A DNA stretch of 7,137 nucleotides from NCBI GenBank assembly GCA_963575675.1, contig CAUYUA010000029.1, forward strand, positions 1-7,137, given 5' to 3'. The notes beneath the pieces were generated by a model. The model made no database searches. It had not been told where the DNA came from and saw only the letters and a list, made by a program, of their open reading frames with translations. The translations under genes and the position numbers were made by a program. Of the stretch, positions 1 through 5,583 are shown piece after piece. The stretch comes from CAUYUA01 sp963575675 (lineage in GTDB: Bacteria > Pseudomonadota > Alphaproteobacteria > Azospirillales > Azospirillaceae). Every line of letters starts with the position of its first letter. The stretch's first letter is position 1.

Positions 1-28
1 AAAGAATCGGGGCTCCGCCCTCGACCCG

Positions 29-50
29 CCAAAGGCCGGGAGGCCTTTGG
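29..50. repeat. Perfect 9-bp inverted repeat with GGGA loop (REP-like hairpin)
   Basis: CCAAAGGCC (29-37) and GGCCTTTGG (42-50) are exact reverse complements around a four-base GGGA loop. G+C-rich sequence precedes it from position 10. No T-run follows, so it is not a standard intrinsic terminator. GC-rich extragenic palindromes of this kind are common between genes in Alphaproteobacteria, and the window may begin inside a longer element. The hairpin is seen directly; the REP-like label is inference. Confidence 0.6.
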
Positions 51-263
51 AAACCGTGACTTGGAGTTTGCAACAACCGGATGAGAGTGGACCGTTTCAA
101 TTCGGGAAAGCCGCCTCCCCTTATTCGCGAAGCAACCTTGCTTCTGGAATCGTTTGTTTTTCTGGGAACACAGTCCCTCGCCCCGTTTAATTTTCTATAA
201 AGCCCTCCCCGAAGCCCCTCTCGGGACGGAACTCCAACATGAGACCGAACTTACCGACCACAA

Positions 264-286
264 CGGCAAATTTTGCCCAATTGCCG
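264..286. promoter_or_regulatory. Operator-like dyad overlapping the fliX -35 box
   Basis: CGGCAA (264-269) and TTGCCG (281-286) form an exact inverted repeat with an 11-base spacer. A second nested palindrome, GGCAAATTTTGCC, occupies 265-277. The right half-site is also the proposed -35 hexamer, so a bound regulator would compete with RNA polymerase. The symmetry is seen directly; the operator role is inference and no regulator is identified. Confidence 0.35.
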
Positions 287-309
287 ATCGTTCCTCCCCC
301 GTGTAAAAT
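281..309 (+). promoter_or_regulatory. Sigma70-type promoter for fliX
   Basis: TTGCCG (281-286), a 17-base spacer and TAAAAT (304-309) give good housekeeping-type -35 and -10 boxes. Transcription would start near 316, leaving a leader of about 35 bases before the fliX start. It is the best-spaced promoter candidate in the upstream region. Initiation is inferred only from consensus similarity. Confidence 0.5.
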
Positions 310-351
310 CATCTCTGATCGCCGCAGTTCTTAAAAAAAAGGATACCGCGC

Positions 352-777
352 TTGAGCATAAAAATTGAAGGGCCGGGAGGACGGATACAAAGCGGCGCCG
401 TTCGTCGATCTGGGCGAACCGAAGGCGGCGGCGGCGCGTTCTCCAAACAAGTAACCGCCGACAACACCGTCTCCAACACCGGAAGCATCAACGCCGCAGC
501 AGCCATCTCCGGAGTCGACAGCTTGTTGGCGCTGCAAGAAGTCGATGACGCCACCGCACGCGCCTCACGCGGAAAAAAGCGCGCTGAAGAACTTTTGGAC
601 CGCATGGACGATCTTCGCCACGCTTTGTTGGCGGGCGTCTTGCCGCAAGAGAAACTTGTCGAGCTTTCGCGCCAAACGCAAAGCCGGCGCGTGCAAGTCG
701 ATGATCCCAAACTCGCGGCGATTCTCGATGAAATCGATCTACGCGCACAGGTCGAACTCGCGAAACTTCAGAGATAA
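352..777 (+). CDS. fliX: Flagellar assembly regulator FliX
   Basis: This 141-residue protein matches FliX in length and layout. In Caulobacter, FliX works with the sigma54 activator FlbD to couple assembly of early flagellar structures to later flagellar transcription. The N-terminal half (about 1-53) is low-complexity and Gly/Ala/Ser-rich and opens with the MxIKIEGP-like start seen in relatives. The conserved part begins at DSLLALQEV (56-64), continues with LLDRMDDLRHALLAG (81-95), and ends with DP-x-L-xx-I-L-DEIDLRA-xx-ELAKL (118-139). The start is TTG at 352: an in-frame stop lies at 316-318 with no ATG or GTG after it, and AAAGGA (338-343) sits 8 bases upstream. The gene appears monocistronic, ending 21 bases before a strong terminator. 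Identification is by family pattern; no FlbD gene is visible here. Confidence 0.88.
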   Translation: MSIKIEGPGGRIQSGAVRRSGRTEGGGGAFSKQVTADNTVSNTGSINAAAAISGVDSLLALQEVDDATARASRGKKRAEELLDRMDDLRHALLAGVLPQEKLVELSRQTQSRRVQVDDPKLAAILDEIDLRAQVELAKLQR

Positions 778-798
778 AGAAAACCAACGCGCCGCCTT

Positions 799-838
799 AA
801 AAAAAAGCAAGAGAGCAAAACGCCCTCTTGCTTTTTTT
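799..838. terminator. Bidirectional intrinsic terminator after fliX
   Basis: GCAAGAGAGC (807-816) pairs with GCCCTCTTGC (822-831), with one mismatch, around a five-base loop. T7 follows on the + strand (832-838), and the A8 before the stem (799-806) gives T8 on the - strand. It can therefore end fliX from the left and any read-through of the convergent gene at 1005-1382 from the right. Confidence 0.85.
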
Positions 839-851
839 ACGTTTCACCTAG

Positions 852-893
852 AGCCTGCCTGAAGAAAACGTAAGCCTGTCTGAAGAAAACGTC
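852..893. repeat. Two-copy 21-bp tandem repeat
   Basis: AGCCTG(C/T)CTGAAGAAAACGT plus one variable base occurs at 852-872 and again at 873-893, matching at 19 of 21 positions. A degenerate third copy lies at 932-952. The flank of copy 1, ACCTAGAGCCTG (846-857), is echoed by ACTTAGAGCCCG (926-937). The block sits in the gap between two convergent genes. Its function is unknown. Confidence 0.6.
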
Positions 894-908
894 AAAGGCC
901 GATCCCTT

Positions 909-940
909 AAAAAAAAGAGCGCCTGACTTAGAGCCCGCTC
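909..940 (-). terminator. Possible intrinsic terminator for the secreted protein gene
   Basis: Read on the - strand, GAGCG (940-936) and CGCTC (921-917) form a 5-bp stem with a 14-base loop, followed by T8 (916-909). The stem is short, so this is a weak call. The position, about 65 bases after the stop of the - strand gene, fits. The stronger bidirectional hairpin at 799-838 would act as a backup. Confidence 0.45.
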
Positions 941-1004
941 GAAAAGAACATCAATGCTCCCAGCGTCCCCGAAGACTATCCCACCGGATACCGCCGGAAA
1001 CGAT

Positions 1005-1382
1005 TTATTGCGGCGTATAGGTCACTTTGTCCGAACGAACATGAATGCCGCGGTTATTGCAAAAGTCGTGAGTATACTCGAAGGAATTGCCGTCTTCGGT
1101 TTCAACCCGCATCACACGCCGACAATCCCCACTATTGCTTTTAAAGTTCATACCGGTGGACTGCCCTCCCCGCAACGGTTGACGCAACCAGTTGTCGCTA
1201 TATGAACCATTTGAGCTTTTAATATAAAACCCGACAACAGCCGGACGTGCGTCATTATAAAGCGTAAAATCCGCAGCCGACGCAACGCCGCCGCTCAGCA
1301 AGACGACGACGCCGATAATCGCCGCGAAAACACGCACACGAAGAGAAGACGCCGCTCGATTTTTCATGCCCCAATGCCCCAT
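1005..1382 (-). CDS. Small secreted protein of unknown function
   Basis: The 125-residue product starts with a signal peptide: a basic stretch (MKNRAASSLRVR, 6-17), a hydrophobic core (18-29, FAAIIGVVVLL) and an ASA/AD cleavage site near 36/37. The mature part is about 89 residues. It begins DFTLYND and has two cysteines, C87 and C108, which could form a disulfide in the periplasm, in a C-x(5)-V-x(3)-DG-x(9)-C arrangement. It loosely resembles small alphaproteobacterial exported proteins starting D-F-T-L-x-N; that similarity is from memory and uncertain. The start at 1382 is preferred over the ATG at 1367 because AAGGAGAG (1398-1391) lies 8 bases before it. The gene converges on fliX and is separated by terminators, so it is not part of the flagellar or che units. 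No catalytic motif is seen. Confidence 0.75.
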   Translation of the reverse strand: MGHWGMKNRAASSLRVRVFAAIIGVVVLLSGGVASAADFTLYNDARPAVVGFYIKSSNGSYSDNWLRQPLRGGQSTGMNFKSNSGDCRRVMRVETEDGNSFEYTHDFCNNRGIHVRSDKVTYTPQ

Positions 1383-1835
1383 GACCCAATCTCTCCTTAC
1401 ACCAAACGACCAGCAGCCAAACGACAGGACACTTCGCTATCCCGCGCAAAAATAAAACGGTTGCAGCTTAGCCGATTTTTTTTCATCAAGCAATTCTCAG
1501 ATTGCGCTCTCCGCCGAACAATTCTCTGAATTTTAAAGAGAAAATTCGCAAGGCCAAGAACTCCTCCTTCTCCGGCCCCGGAAAAGAGCGCGTCTTTAAG
1601 AAGCTCCTCAAAGAGAAGATCAATGTTTTCCAATGGTTCCGAAAATCAATCCCCCAAGATCAAAGCCCACAAGATCAGAAACCACCACCTATCCATTCGT
1701 AAAAACGCTCAAGGTTCGACTCCTCCGTATATTCGGCCAACAAACAATCATTTGCCTTTTGTCAACGCCTCATTTTTTTTCGCCTTTAACCCAAGGTCGC
1801 TCTTAACAGAATTTTTACCGCTCTTGACTTATGAA

Positions 1836-1863
1836 TTGAAATCGCCGTTTTTCGGCGTAGAAT
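1836..1863 (+). promoter_or_regulatory. Promoter candidate P1 upstream of the STAS-cheY unit
   Basis: TTGAAA (1836-1841), a 16-base spacer and TAGAAT (1858-1863) match both sigma70 boxes at five of six positions. The spacer itself contains a CGCCG/CGGCG inverted repeat (1843-1847 and 1853-1857). Transcription would start near 1870 and give a leader of about 280 bases before the STAS gene. Confidence 0.5.
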
Positions 1864-1907
1864 CTCACGAGACCGACCACTTGGTGATTTGACCCGACGT
1901 CATTTGG

Positions 1908-1936
1908 TTGACCCGCACCCAATGCGCGACTAAAGT
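1908..1936 (+). promoter_or_regulatory. Promoter candidate P2 upstream of the STAS-cheY unit
   Basis: TTGACC (1908-1913), a 17-base spacer and TAAAGT (1931-1936) form a second sigma70-like promoter downstream of P1. The octamer TTGACCCG covering its -35 box also occurs 19 bases upstream (1889-1896), so this pair could be a direct-repeat binding site instead. The choice between P1 and P2 cannot be made from sequence. Confidence 0.42.
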
Positions 1937-2151
1937 GCAGCGAGGAAAATAGGCTCTAAAAAAAGCGATCCATCAAGAAAGCTCGCCCCAAAAAACAGGA
2001 GAAAAAAACGCAGATAGAGAAACATTCAACTCCAGCGGTCACTTCTTGCCGAACCGCCGCAGTCTTGTGTTCTCGTCGGCTTTGTCTTCTCCCCCTTGCG
2101 CTTCGCGGATTATTCAGACTGGCCCGGCTCGAAAACAGCCCGAGGAACTTT

Positions 2152-2544
2152 ATGGCCGACATCAAAAAAGACGACGACGCCGTCAACCTTGTCCCTTCGC
2201 ATCGGACGAACATCGCCGATGACGAATGGCAAACCTTCAGTTTCGCCGGACGGCTGACCATTCGCGAAATCGAAGAGCAACGAAACGCCCTCGTTGACCT
2301 TCTGACTCATGCAGATAAGATTATTCTCGACATGAGAGCTATTGAAACCATCGACGCCGCCGGATTACAGCTCTTGGCGTCCTTGCGGTACAGTGTGGAA
2401 CGACAACAAAAACGACTTCGTTTTGCGTCGCCGCCGGAAGGCGCTTTTCTTGAAGCCCTCACCGCCGCCGGTTTTTGTGAAATCGATAAAAGCCGAAACC
2501 AACCCGTCTTTCGCGATTCTTTCTGGCTTAACGACAAGCCGTAA
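2152..2544 (+). CDS. STAS-domain protein of a chemotaxis cluster
   Basis: This 130-residue cytoplasmic protein is a single STAS domain, of the MlaB-like type that often precedes cheY in alphaproteobacterial chemotaxis clusters. Visible landmarks are the F-x-F-A-G-R-L strand (29-35), the I-I-L-D-M strand (57-61) and the signature I-D-A-A-G-L-Q-L-L (67-75). In SpoIIAA-type anti-anti-sigma factors the residue just before this Gly is a phosphorylated Ser; here it is Ala70, so regulation by Ser phosphorylation is unlikely. The open frame extends upstream to a TTG at 2065, but ATG 2152 is preferred because GAGGA (2142-2146) lies 5 bases before it and the upstream 29 residues are basic and unlike the family. 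It lies 57 bases upstream of cheY with no terminator, so the two are probably co-transcribed. Its partner and exact role are unknown. Confidence 0.8.
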   Translation: MADIKKDDDAVNLVPSHRTNIADDEWQTFSFAGRLTIREIEEQRNALVDLLTHADKIILDMRAIETIDAAGLQLLASLRYSVERQQKRLRFASPPEGAFLEALTAAGFCEIDKSRNQPVFRDSFWLNDKP

Positions 2545-2601
2545 CACGATTCAATAAAACGACAAGTTTTTCCGTAGTAGCGGTAAAGGACCAACGGCCA
2601 C

Positions 2602-2970
2602 ATGAGCAAAAAACGAATATTAAGCGTAGACGACTCCGCCAGCGTTCGCCAGATGGTGACGTTTACTCTGGAAAGCGCGGGATATGAAGTCTTTGCAGCC
2701 ACAGACGGCATGGACGCCCTTGAACGGTTGAAGACCACCGAAGTCGATTTGGTCATCACAGACCTCAACATGCCGAGACTCACCGGCATCGAACTGATCA
2801 AAAAACTACGCGCCATGCCCGCCTTTAAGTTTATGCCCGTCGTGATGCTGACCACAGAATCCGAAGAAGGCATGAAAGCGCAAGGCCGCGCCGCCGGAGC
2901 CACCGGATGGATCGTGAAGCCTTTTAAACAAGACCAGCTTCTAGCGGTGGTTAAAAAACTGCTGTCTTAA
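2602..2970 (+). CDS. cheY: Chemotaxis response regulator CheY
   Basis: This 122-residue protein is a lone receiver domain with no output domain. All active-site residues are present: the acidic pair D10-D11, the phospho-acceptor D54 (in VITDLNMP, 51-58), T84 and K106 (in KPF). It takes phosphate from CheA and, in its phosphorylated form, binds the flagellar motor switch. W103, in TGW-I-V-K-P-F, occupies the position of enteric CheY Tyr106; an aromatic residue is normal here and Trp is common in this subgroup. ATG 2602 is preceded by AAAGGA (2585-2590) at a somewhat long 11-base spacing. A terminator-like hairpin begins 31 bases after the stop, so cheY may be the last gene of a STAS-cheY unit. 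CheY is distinguished from other lone receivers mainly by its adjacency to cheA. Confidence 0.9.
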   Translation: MSKKRILSVDDSASVRQMVTFTLESAGYEVFAATDGMDALERLKTTEVDLVITDLNMPRLTGIELIKKLRAMPAFKFMPVVMLTTESEEGMKAQGRAAGATGWIVKPFKQDQLLAVVKKLLS

Positions 2971-3000
2971 GACGCCCCGTTCCACAACAGCAATCATGAG

Positions 3001-3043
3001 AGAGGGAAGAGATGATCAAGACATCCCCTCCCTCTTTATTTCT
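3001..3043 (+). terminator. Terminator-like hairpin between cheY and cheA
   Basis: AGAGGGAAGAGATG (3001-3014) and CATCCCCTCCCTCT (3022-3035) pair at 12 of 14 positions around a seven-base loop. A T-rich but interrupted tail (TTATTTCT) follows. On the + strand the two mismatches are A-C; on the - strand they become G-U, making the full 14-bp stem stable there, although no T-run follows on that side. It probably reduces read-through from STAS-cheY into cheA. Confidence 0.6.
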
Positions 3044-3165
3044 CATAAGAAGATCAAAGCCCTGTCCAAGAAAACAAAAGCAACAACGCGCAGAAAATGC
3101 GTTTTTACCTTACGCGGCGAATTCTTCATCGCCACAGGAACTTCACCACCACGAAAAACCGATCT

Positions 3166-3189
3166 CCGGACTAGATCACCGGATTAGAT
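3166..3189. repeat. Direct repeat just upstream of the cheA ribosome-binding site
   Basis: CCGGACTAGAT (3166-3176) and CCGGATTAGAT (3179-3189) match at 10 of 11 positions with a 13-base period. They end about 20 bases before the cheA Shine-Dalgarno sequence. They could be a paired protein-binding site or an untranslated-leader element. No well-spaced -35/-10 promoter was found beside them. Confidence 0.45.
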
Positions 3190-3219
3190 TGTAAAACGAC
3201 GCAAGCATGGGAGCGGCAT

Positions 3220-5370
3220 ATGGCGGGCAGCGTGGATCCGGCGGAAACCTTCAGACAAGAAGCGGTCGAACTGCTGGCCCAACTCGAAGGCGCCCTGCTG
3301 GACATGGAATCAACCCCGGACGATCGTTCTCTGATCGACACCGTGTTCCGCTCGCTCCACACCCTCAAGGGATCGGGCGCGATGTTCGGCTGGGATTCAA
3401 TGGCGGCGTTCACGCACCATATCGAGAACATCTTCGACCTGGTGCGCAAAGACGAAATGTCGGTGTCTCAAGAGCTGGTGACGCTCACATTAGCGGCCAC
3501 GGATCATATTCGCTCCTTGCTGAGCGCCCCCGATGAAACCGATGTTGTGCGCGGCAACGCATTGCTGGCGTCTTTTCGCGATCTCGCGCCCCGGAAAGAC
3601 GCAAAGACCGTGGCCGACAAAACAGGACGCGACAAAACCAACACGCTCCATAAATCAGGCGAACATAAACCAGACGACAACAAATCCGGCGCACACAAAC
3701 CCTCCGCCCAAGAAAGCCATGTCTACCGCATCCGCTTGCGTCCCGGTCGCGACGTGATGTGCTTGGGAACCAACCTGTTGCGCCTGCTCGACGAACTGCG
3801 CGAGCTGGGATATTGTGCGGTGGCGCCGATCACCGACCAAGTCCCGCTTCTCGAAGAGCTAGATCCGACGGCGTGTTTTATGGCGTGGGATATTCTCTTG
3901 ACCACGGAATCGCCGCGCACGGCGATCGATGACGTGTTCATCTTTATCGCCGACCAATCAGACATCGAAATCGACGAATTTTCAGTGGAGGACGCCGAAG
4001 CGTCCCAACGCAAGCTCGGCGAAATCCTGGTGGCGCGAGGCGACATCGCCGCACGCGACATCGAAGAAACCCTACAAAAACAAGAGCGTCTTGGAACGCT
4101 CCTGGTCAAGTCGGGCAAGGTCTCGAAAGACCGAGTCGCCTCGGCGTTGGTCGAGCAGCGCCATGTTCGCGAAGCCGGAAAAAACCGCGAAACCAGTTTT
4201 TCCACCGGCACCATTCGCGTTCCCGCTGAACGCTTGGACAGCCTGATGGATCAAGTCGGCGAGCTGGTGATCGCTCAGGCCAGACTAATGCAAGAGGCGG
4301 TCTCCAACGACAGCGCAGTGCTGAAATCAATCTCTGAAGAAATCGAACGCCTGGCCTCGGCCCTGCGCGACACCACCATGAGCATCCGCATGCTGCCGAT
4401 CGGCACCTTGTTCGGAAAGTTTCGCCGCGTGGTGCATGATCTGTCGCACGAAGTCGGCAAACAAATAGATCTGGTCACCGAAGGCGAAGAAACAGAACTT
4501 GATAAAACGGTGATCGAGAACCTCAACGATCCGCTGGTTCACTTGATTCGCAACGCCATAGATCACGGCGTTGAACCTCAAAACATCCGCGTCGCGCAAG
4601 GCAAGCCCCCAACCGGACGCCTATTGCTGTCGGCGGTCCACTCCGGGGCTCAAGTCCTGATCACCATCGAAGACGATGGACGCGGCATAGATTGCAACGC
4701 CATTCGCGCCAAAGCGGAAGAAAAGGGCTTGCTTACCCCCGGCCAAGACGCCACCGAAGCCGAACTCTATTCCTTTATCTTCCATCCCGGCTTTTCCACC
4801 GCCAACGCCGTCACCAACATCTCCGGTCGCGGCGTGGGCATGGATGTCGTCAAGAAAACCATTGATGGCCTGCGCGGCGTCATCGAAGTGGTCAGCGTTG
4901 TCGGCGAAGGAACCGCCATTACACTAAAACTCCCCCTCACCCTAGCGATTATTGATGGGTTGTTGGTCCGTTTGGGCTCAGAACGCTATGTCGTGCCGCT
5001 GTCGGCGGTCGAAGAATGCGTGGAGCTGTCCCGCCAAGAAGATCAGCGCTCCGATGGCCGCAGCTTCTTGAACATTCGCGACGAGATCGTCGCCTTCATC
5101 CGTCTGCGCTCTCTTCTACACGTCGAAGGGCCGCCCGAACCGATCCAGAAAGTAGTGATCGTCTCCGCTGGAGATGCTCGAATCGGATTGGTGGTCGATC
5201 AAGTCATCGGCCAACATCAAACTGTCATCAAGTCTCTCAGTCGTTTGCACCGCGATATGGAAGGCTTTTCAGGCGCAACGATTCTCGGAGACGGCAGCGT
5301 TGCCCTGATCCTCGACATCCCGCACTTGATTCGTTTCGCCCGAGAGCGCGAAACCTCACTGCGCGGATAA
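3220..5370 (+). CDS. cheA: Chemotaxis histidine kinase CheA
   Basis: CheA autophosphorylates in receptor arrays and passes phosphate to CheY. At 716 residues it is longer than E. coli CheA (about 654). Domains in order: P1 phosphotransfer (1-105) with acceptor H47 in SLHTLKGSGAMFG; a hydrophilic Lys/Asp/His-rich linker (118-166); a P2-like domain (168-254); two tandem 24-residue LG-x(2)-LV-type repeats (265-288 and 290-313); P3 dimerisation (about 330-392); P4 ATPase with N-box (434-450, including N445 and H449), DDGRGI (485-490), F-box FHPGF (521-525) and GRGVGM (536-541); and the CheW-like P5 (about 570-710). All catalytic motifs are intact. ATG 3220 follows GGGAG (3209-3213) by 6 bases. 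An overlapping ATG at 3207 is in another frame. No cheW follows directly; the next gene is a receptor, 359 bases on. Given the upstream hairpin at 3001-3043, expression partly separate from cheY is possible. Confidence 0.95.
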   Translation: MAGSVDPAETFRQEAVELLAQLEGALLDMESTPDDRSLIDTVFRSLHTLKGSGAMFGWDSMAAFTHHIENIFDLVRKDEMSVSQELVTLTLAATDHIRSLLSAPDETDVVRGNALLASFRDLAPRKDAKTVADKTGRDKTNTLHKSGEHKPDDNKSGAHKPSAQESHVYRIRLRPGRDVMCLGTNLLRLLDELRELGYCAVAPITDQVPLLEELDPTACFMAWDILLTTESPRTAIDDVFIFIADQSDIEIDEFSVEDAEASQRKLGEILVARGDIAARDIEETLQKQERLGTLLVKSGKVSKDRVASALVEQRHVREAGKNRETSFSTGTIRVPAERLDSLMDQVGELVIAQARLMQEAVSNDSAVLKSISEEIERLASALRDTTMSIRMLPIGTLFGKFRRVVHDLSHEVGKQIDLVTEGEETELDKTVIENLNDPLVHLIRNAIDHGVEPQNIRVAQGKPPTGRLLLSAVHSGAQVLITIEDDGRGIDCNAIRAKAEEKGLLTPGQDATEAELYSFIFHPGFSTANAVTNISGRGVGMDVVKKTIDGLRGVIEVVSVVGEGTAITLKLPLTLAIIDGLLVRLGSERYVVPLSAVEECVELSRQEDQRSDGRSFLNIRDEIVAFIRLRSLLHVEGPPEPIQKVVIVSAGDARIGLVVDQVIGQHQTVIKSLSRLHRDMEGFSGATILGDGSVALILDIPHLIRFARERETSLRG

Positions 5371-5425
5371 ACAGAACGACACCTTCGAAGCCCGGAAGCA
5401 TCATAAATTAAAGTGGCCCAGGGAC

Positions 5426-5583
5426 TGTGTTCCTGGTCGCCGAGAATCATAAGGAGGGGAGGAACGAAAGCCTCCCTTGTTCGCCCAACAGGCAAACGTC
5501 TCGCAGCTTGCCCGAGTTTTGCCTTACGGCGCATAAGAGGGGCTTTCGCTCCCCTCTTATGCACCCCGGCGACGAGGAACATA
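5426..5583. repeat. Composite palindrome: two inverted hairpin units
   Basis: The outer arms TGTGTTCCTGGTCGCC (5426-5441) and GGCGACGAGGAACATA (5568-5583) are reverse complements at 14 of 16 positions. Inside them lie two hairpins in opposite orientation: GGGAGG/CCTCCC with loop AACGAAAG (5457-5476), and the 12-bp hairpin at 5531-5562, whose loop reads AGCGAAAG on the - strand. Innermost are GGCAAA (5491-5496) and TTTGCC (5518-5523). The whole element is symmetric about 5505-5507, and weaker similarity extends to about 5417 and 5590. Reading each strand inward gives nearly the same unit: arm, CATAAG, purine-rich stem, CGAAAG loop, returning stem. This resembles a paired extragenic palindrome (BIME-like). 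Other genomic copies are expected but cannot be checked here. Confidence 0.75.
5531..5562. repeat. Perfect 12-bp hairpin within the palindrome
   Basis: GCATAAGAGGGG (5531-5542) and CCCCTCTTATGC (5551-5562) are exact reverse complements around an eight-base loop. No T-run follows on the + strand (ACCCCGGCG comes next), so classical intrinsic termination is unlikely. A stem this strong could still block RNA decay or cause pausing between cheA and the receptor gene. Confidence 0.8.

Larger units (their letters stand above)
51..351. other. Non-coding region upstream of fliX
   Basis: No convincing gene is seen. Besides the promoter and dyad listed separately, there is a tight dyad at 129-144 (GAAGCAA, two bases, TTGCTTC) and a weaker CCCGA/TCGGG pair around 209-226. 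In Caulobacter, fliX is divergent from flgI, so the left flank could hold a divergent flagellar gene just outside the window. No clear sigma54 -24/-12 element was found on either strand. Confidence 0.4.
1383..2151. other. Long intergenic region upstream of the che genes
   Basis: About 770 bases hold no gene I can support. Short open frames at 1397-1633 (-), 1502-1702 (+) and 1623-1892 (+) have low-complexity or unconvincing translations and no matching ribosome-binding sites. The region contains the ribosome-binding site of the convergent-side gene (1391-1398), a TCCGG/CCGGA palindrome (1569-1580), two tandem promoter candidates (1836-1936) and an A-rich stretch (1958-2010). The stretch from about 1943 to 2151 would be the leader of the STAS-cheY transcript. 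No promoter for the - strand gene stood out. Confidence 0.5.

Noticed and set aside
1397..1633. 78-codon - strand frame upstream of the secreted protein gene
   Set aside because: It covers the ribosome-binding site of the gene at 1005-1382, shows no family features, and its composition changes midway.
1502..1892. Two overlapping + strand frames (1502-1702 and 1623-1892) in the long gap
   Set aside because: Their translations lack recognisable domains, are rich in Lys/Pro/Phe from A- and T-rich DNA, and have no convincing start signals.
2065..2151. TTG start extending the STAS protein by 29 residues
   Set aside because: The extra segment is Leu/Arg-rich and atypical, while ATG 2152 has GAGGA at 5 bases and begins the expected hydrophilic N-terminus.
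2307..2903. Long (198-codon) - strand frame across the STAS gene and cheY
   Set aside because: It is antisense to two genes with clear conserved domains. Its length follows from the codon composition of the + strand genes.
3085..3106. AACGC/GCGTT hairpin followed by TTT between cheY and cheA
   Set aside because: A 5-bp stem with a 9-base loop and only three further T residues is too weak to call as a terminator.
2996..3194. Short frames between cheY and cheA (63 and 60 codons)
   Set aside because: They start inside the terminator-like hairpin, have basic low-complexity translations and no good ribosome-binding site.
5217..5582. Open frame on the - strand overlapping the 3' end of cheA
   Set aside because: It overlaps over 150 bases of intact cheA in another frame, and its start is a symmetric copy of the repeat arm.
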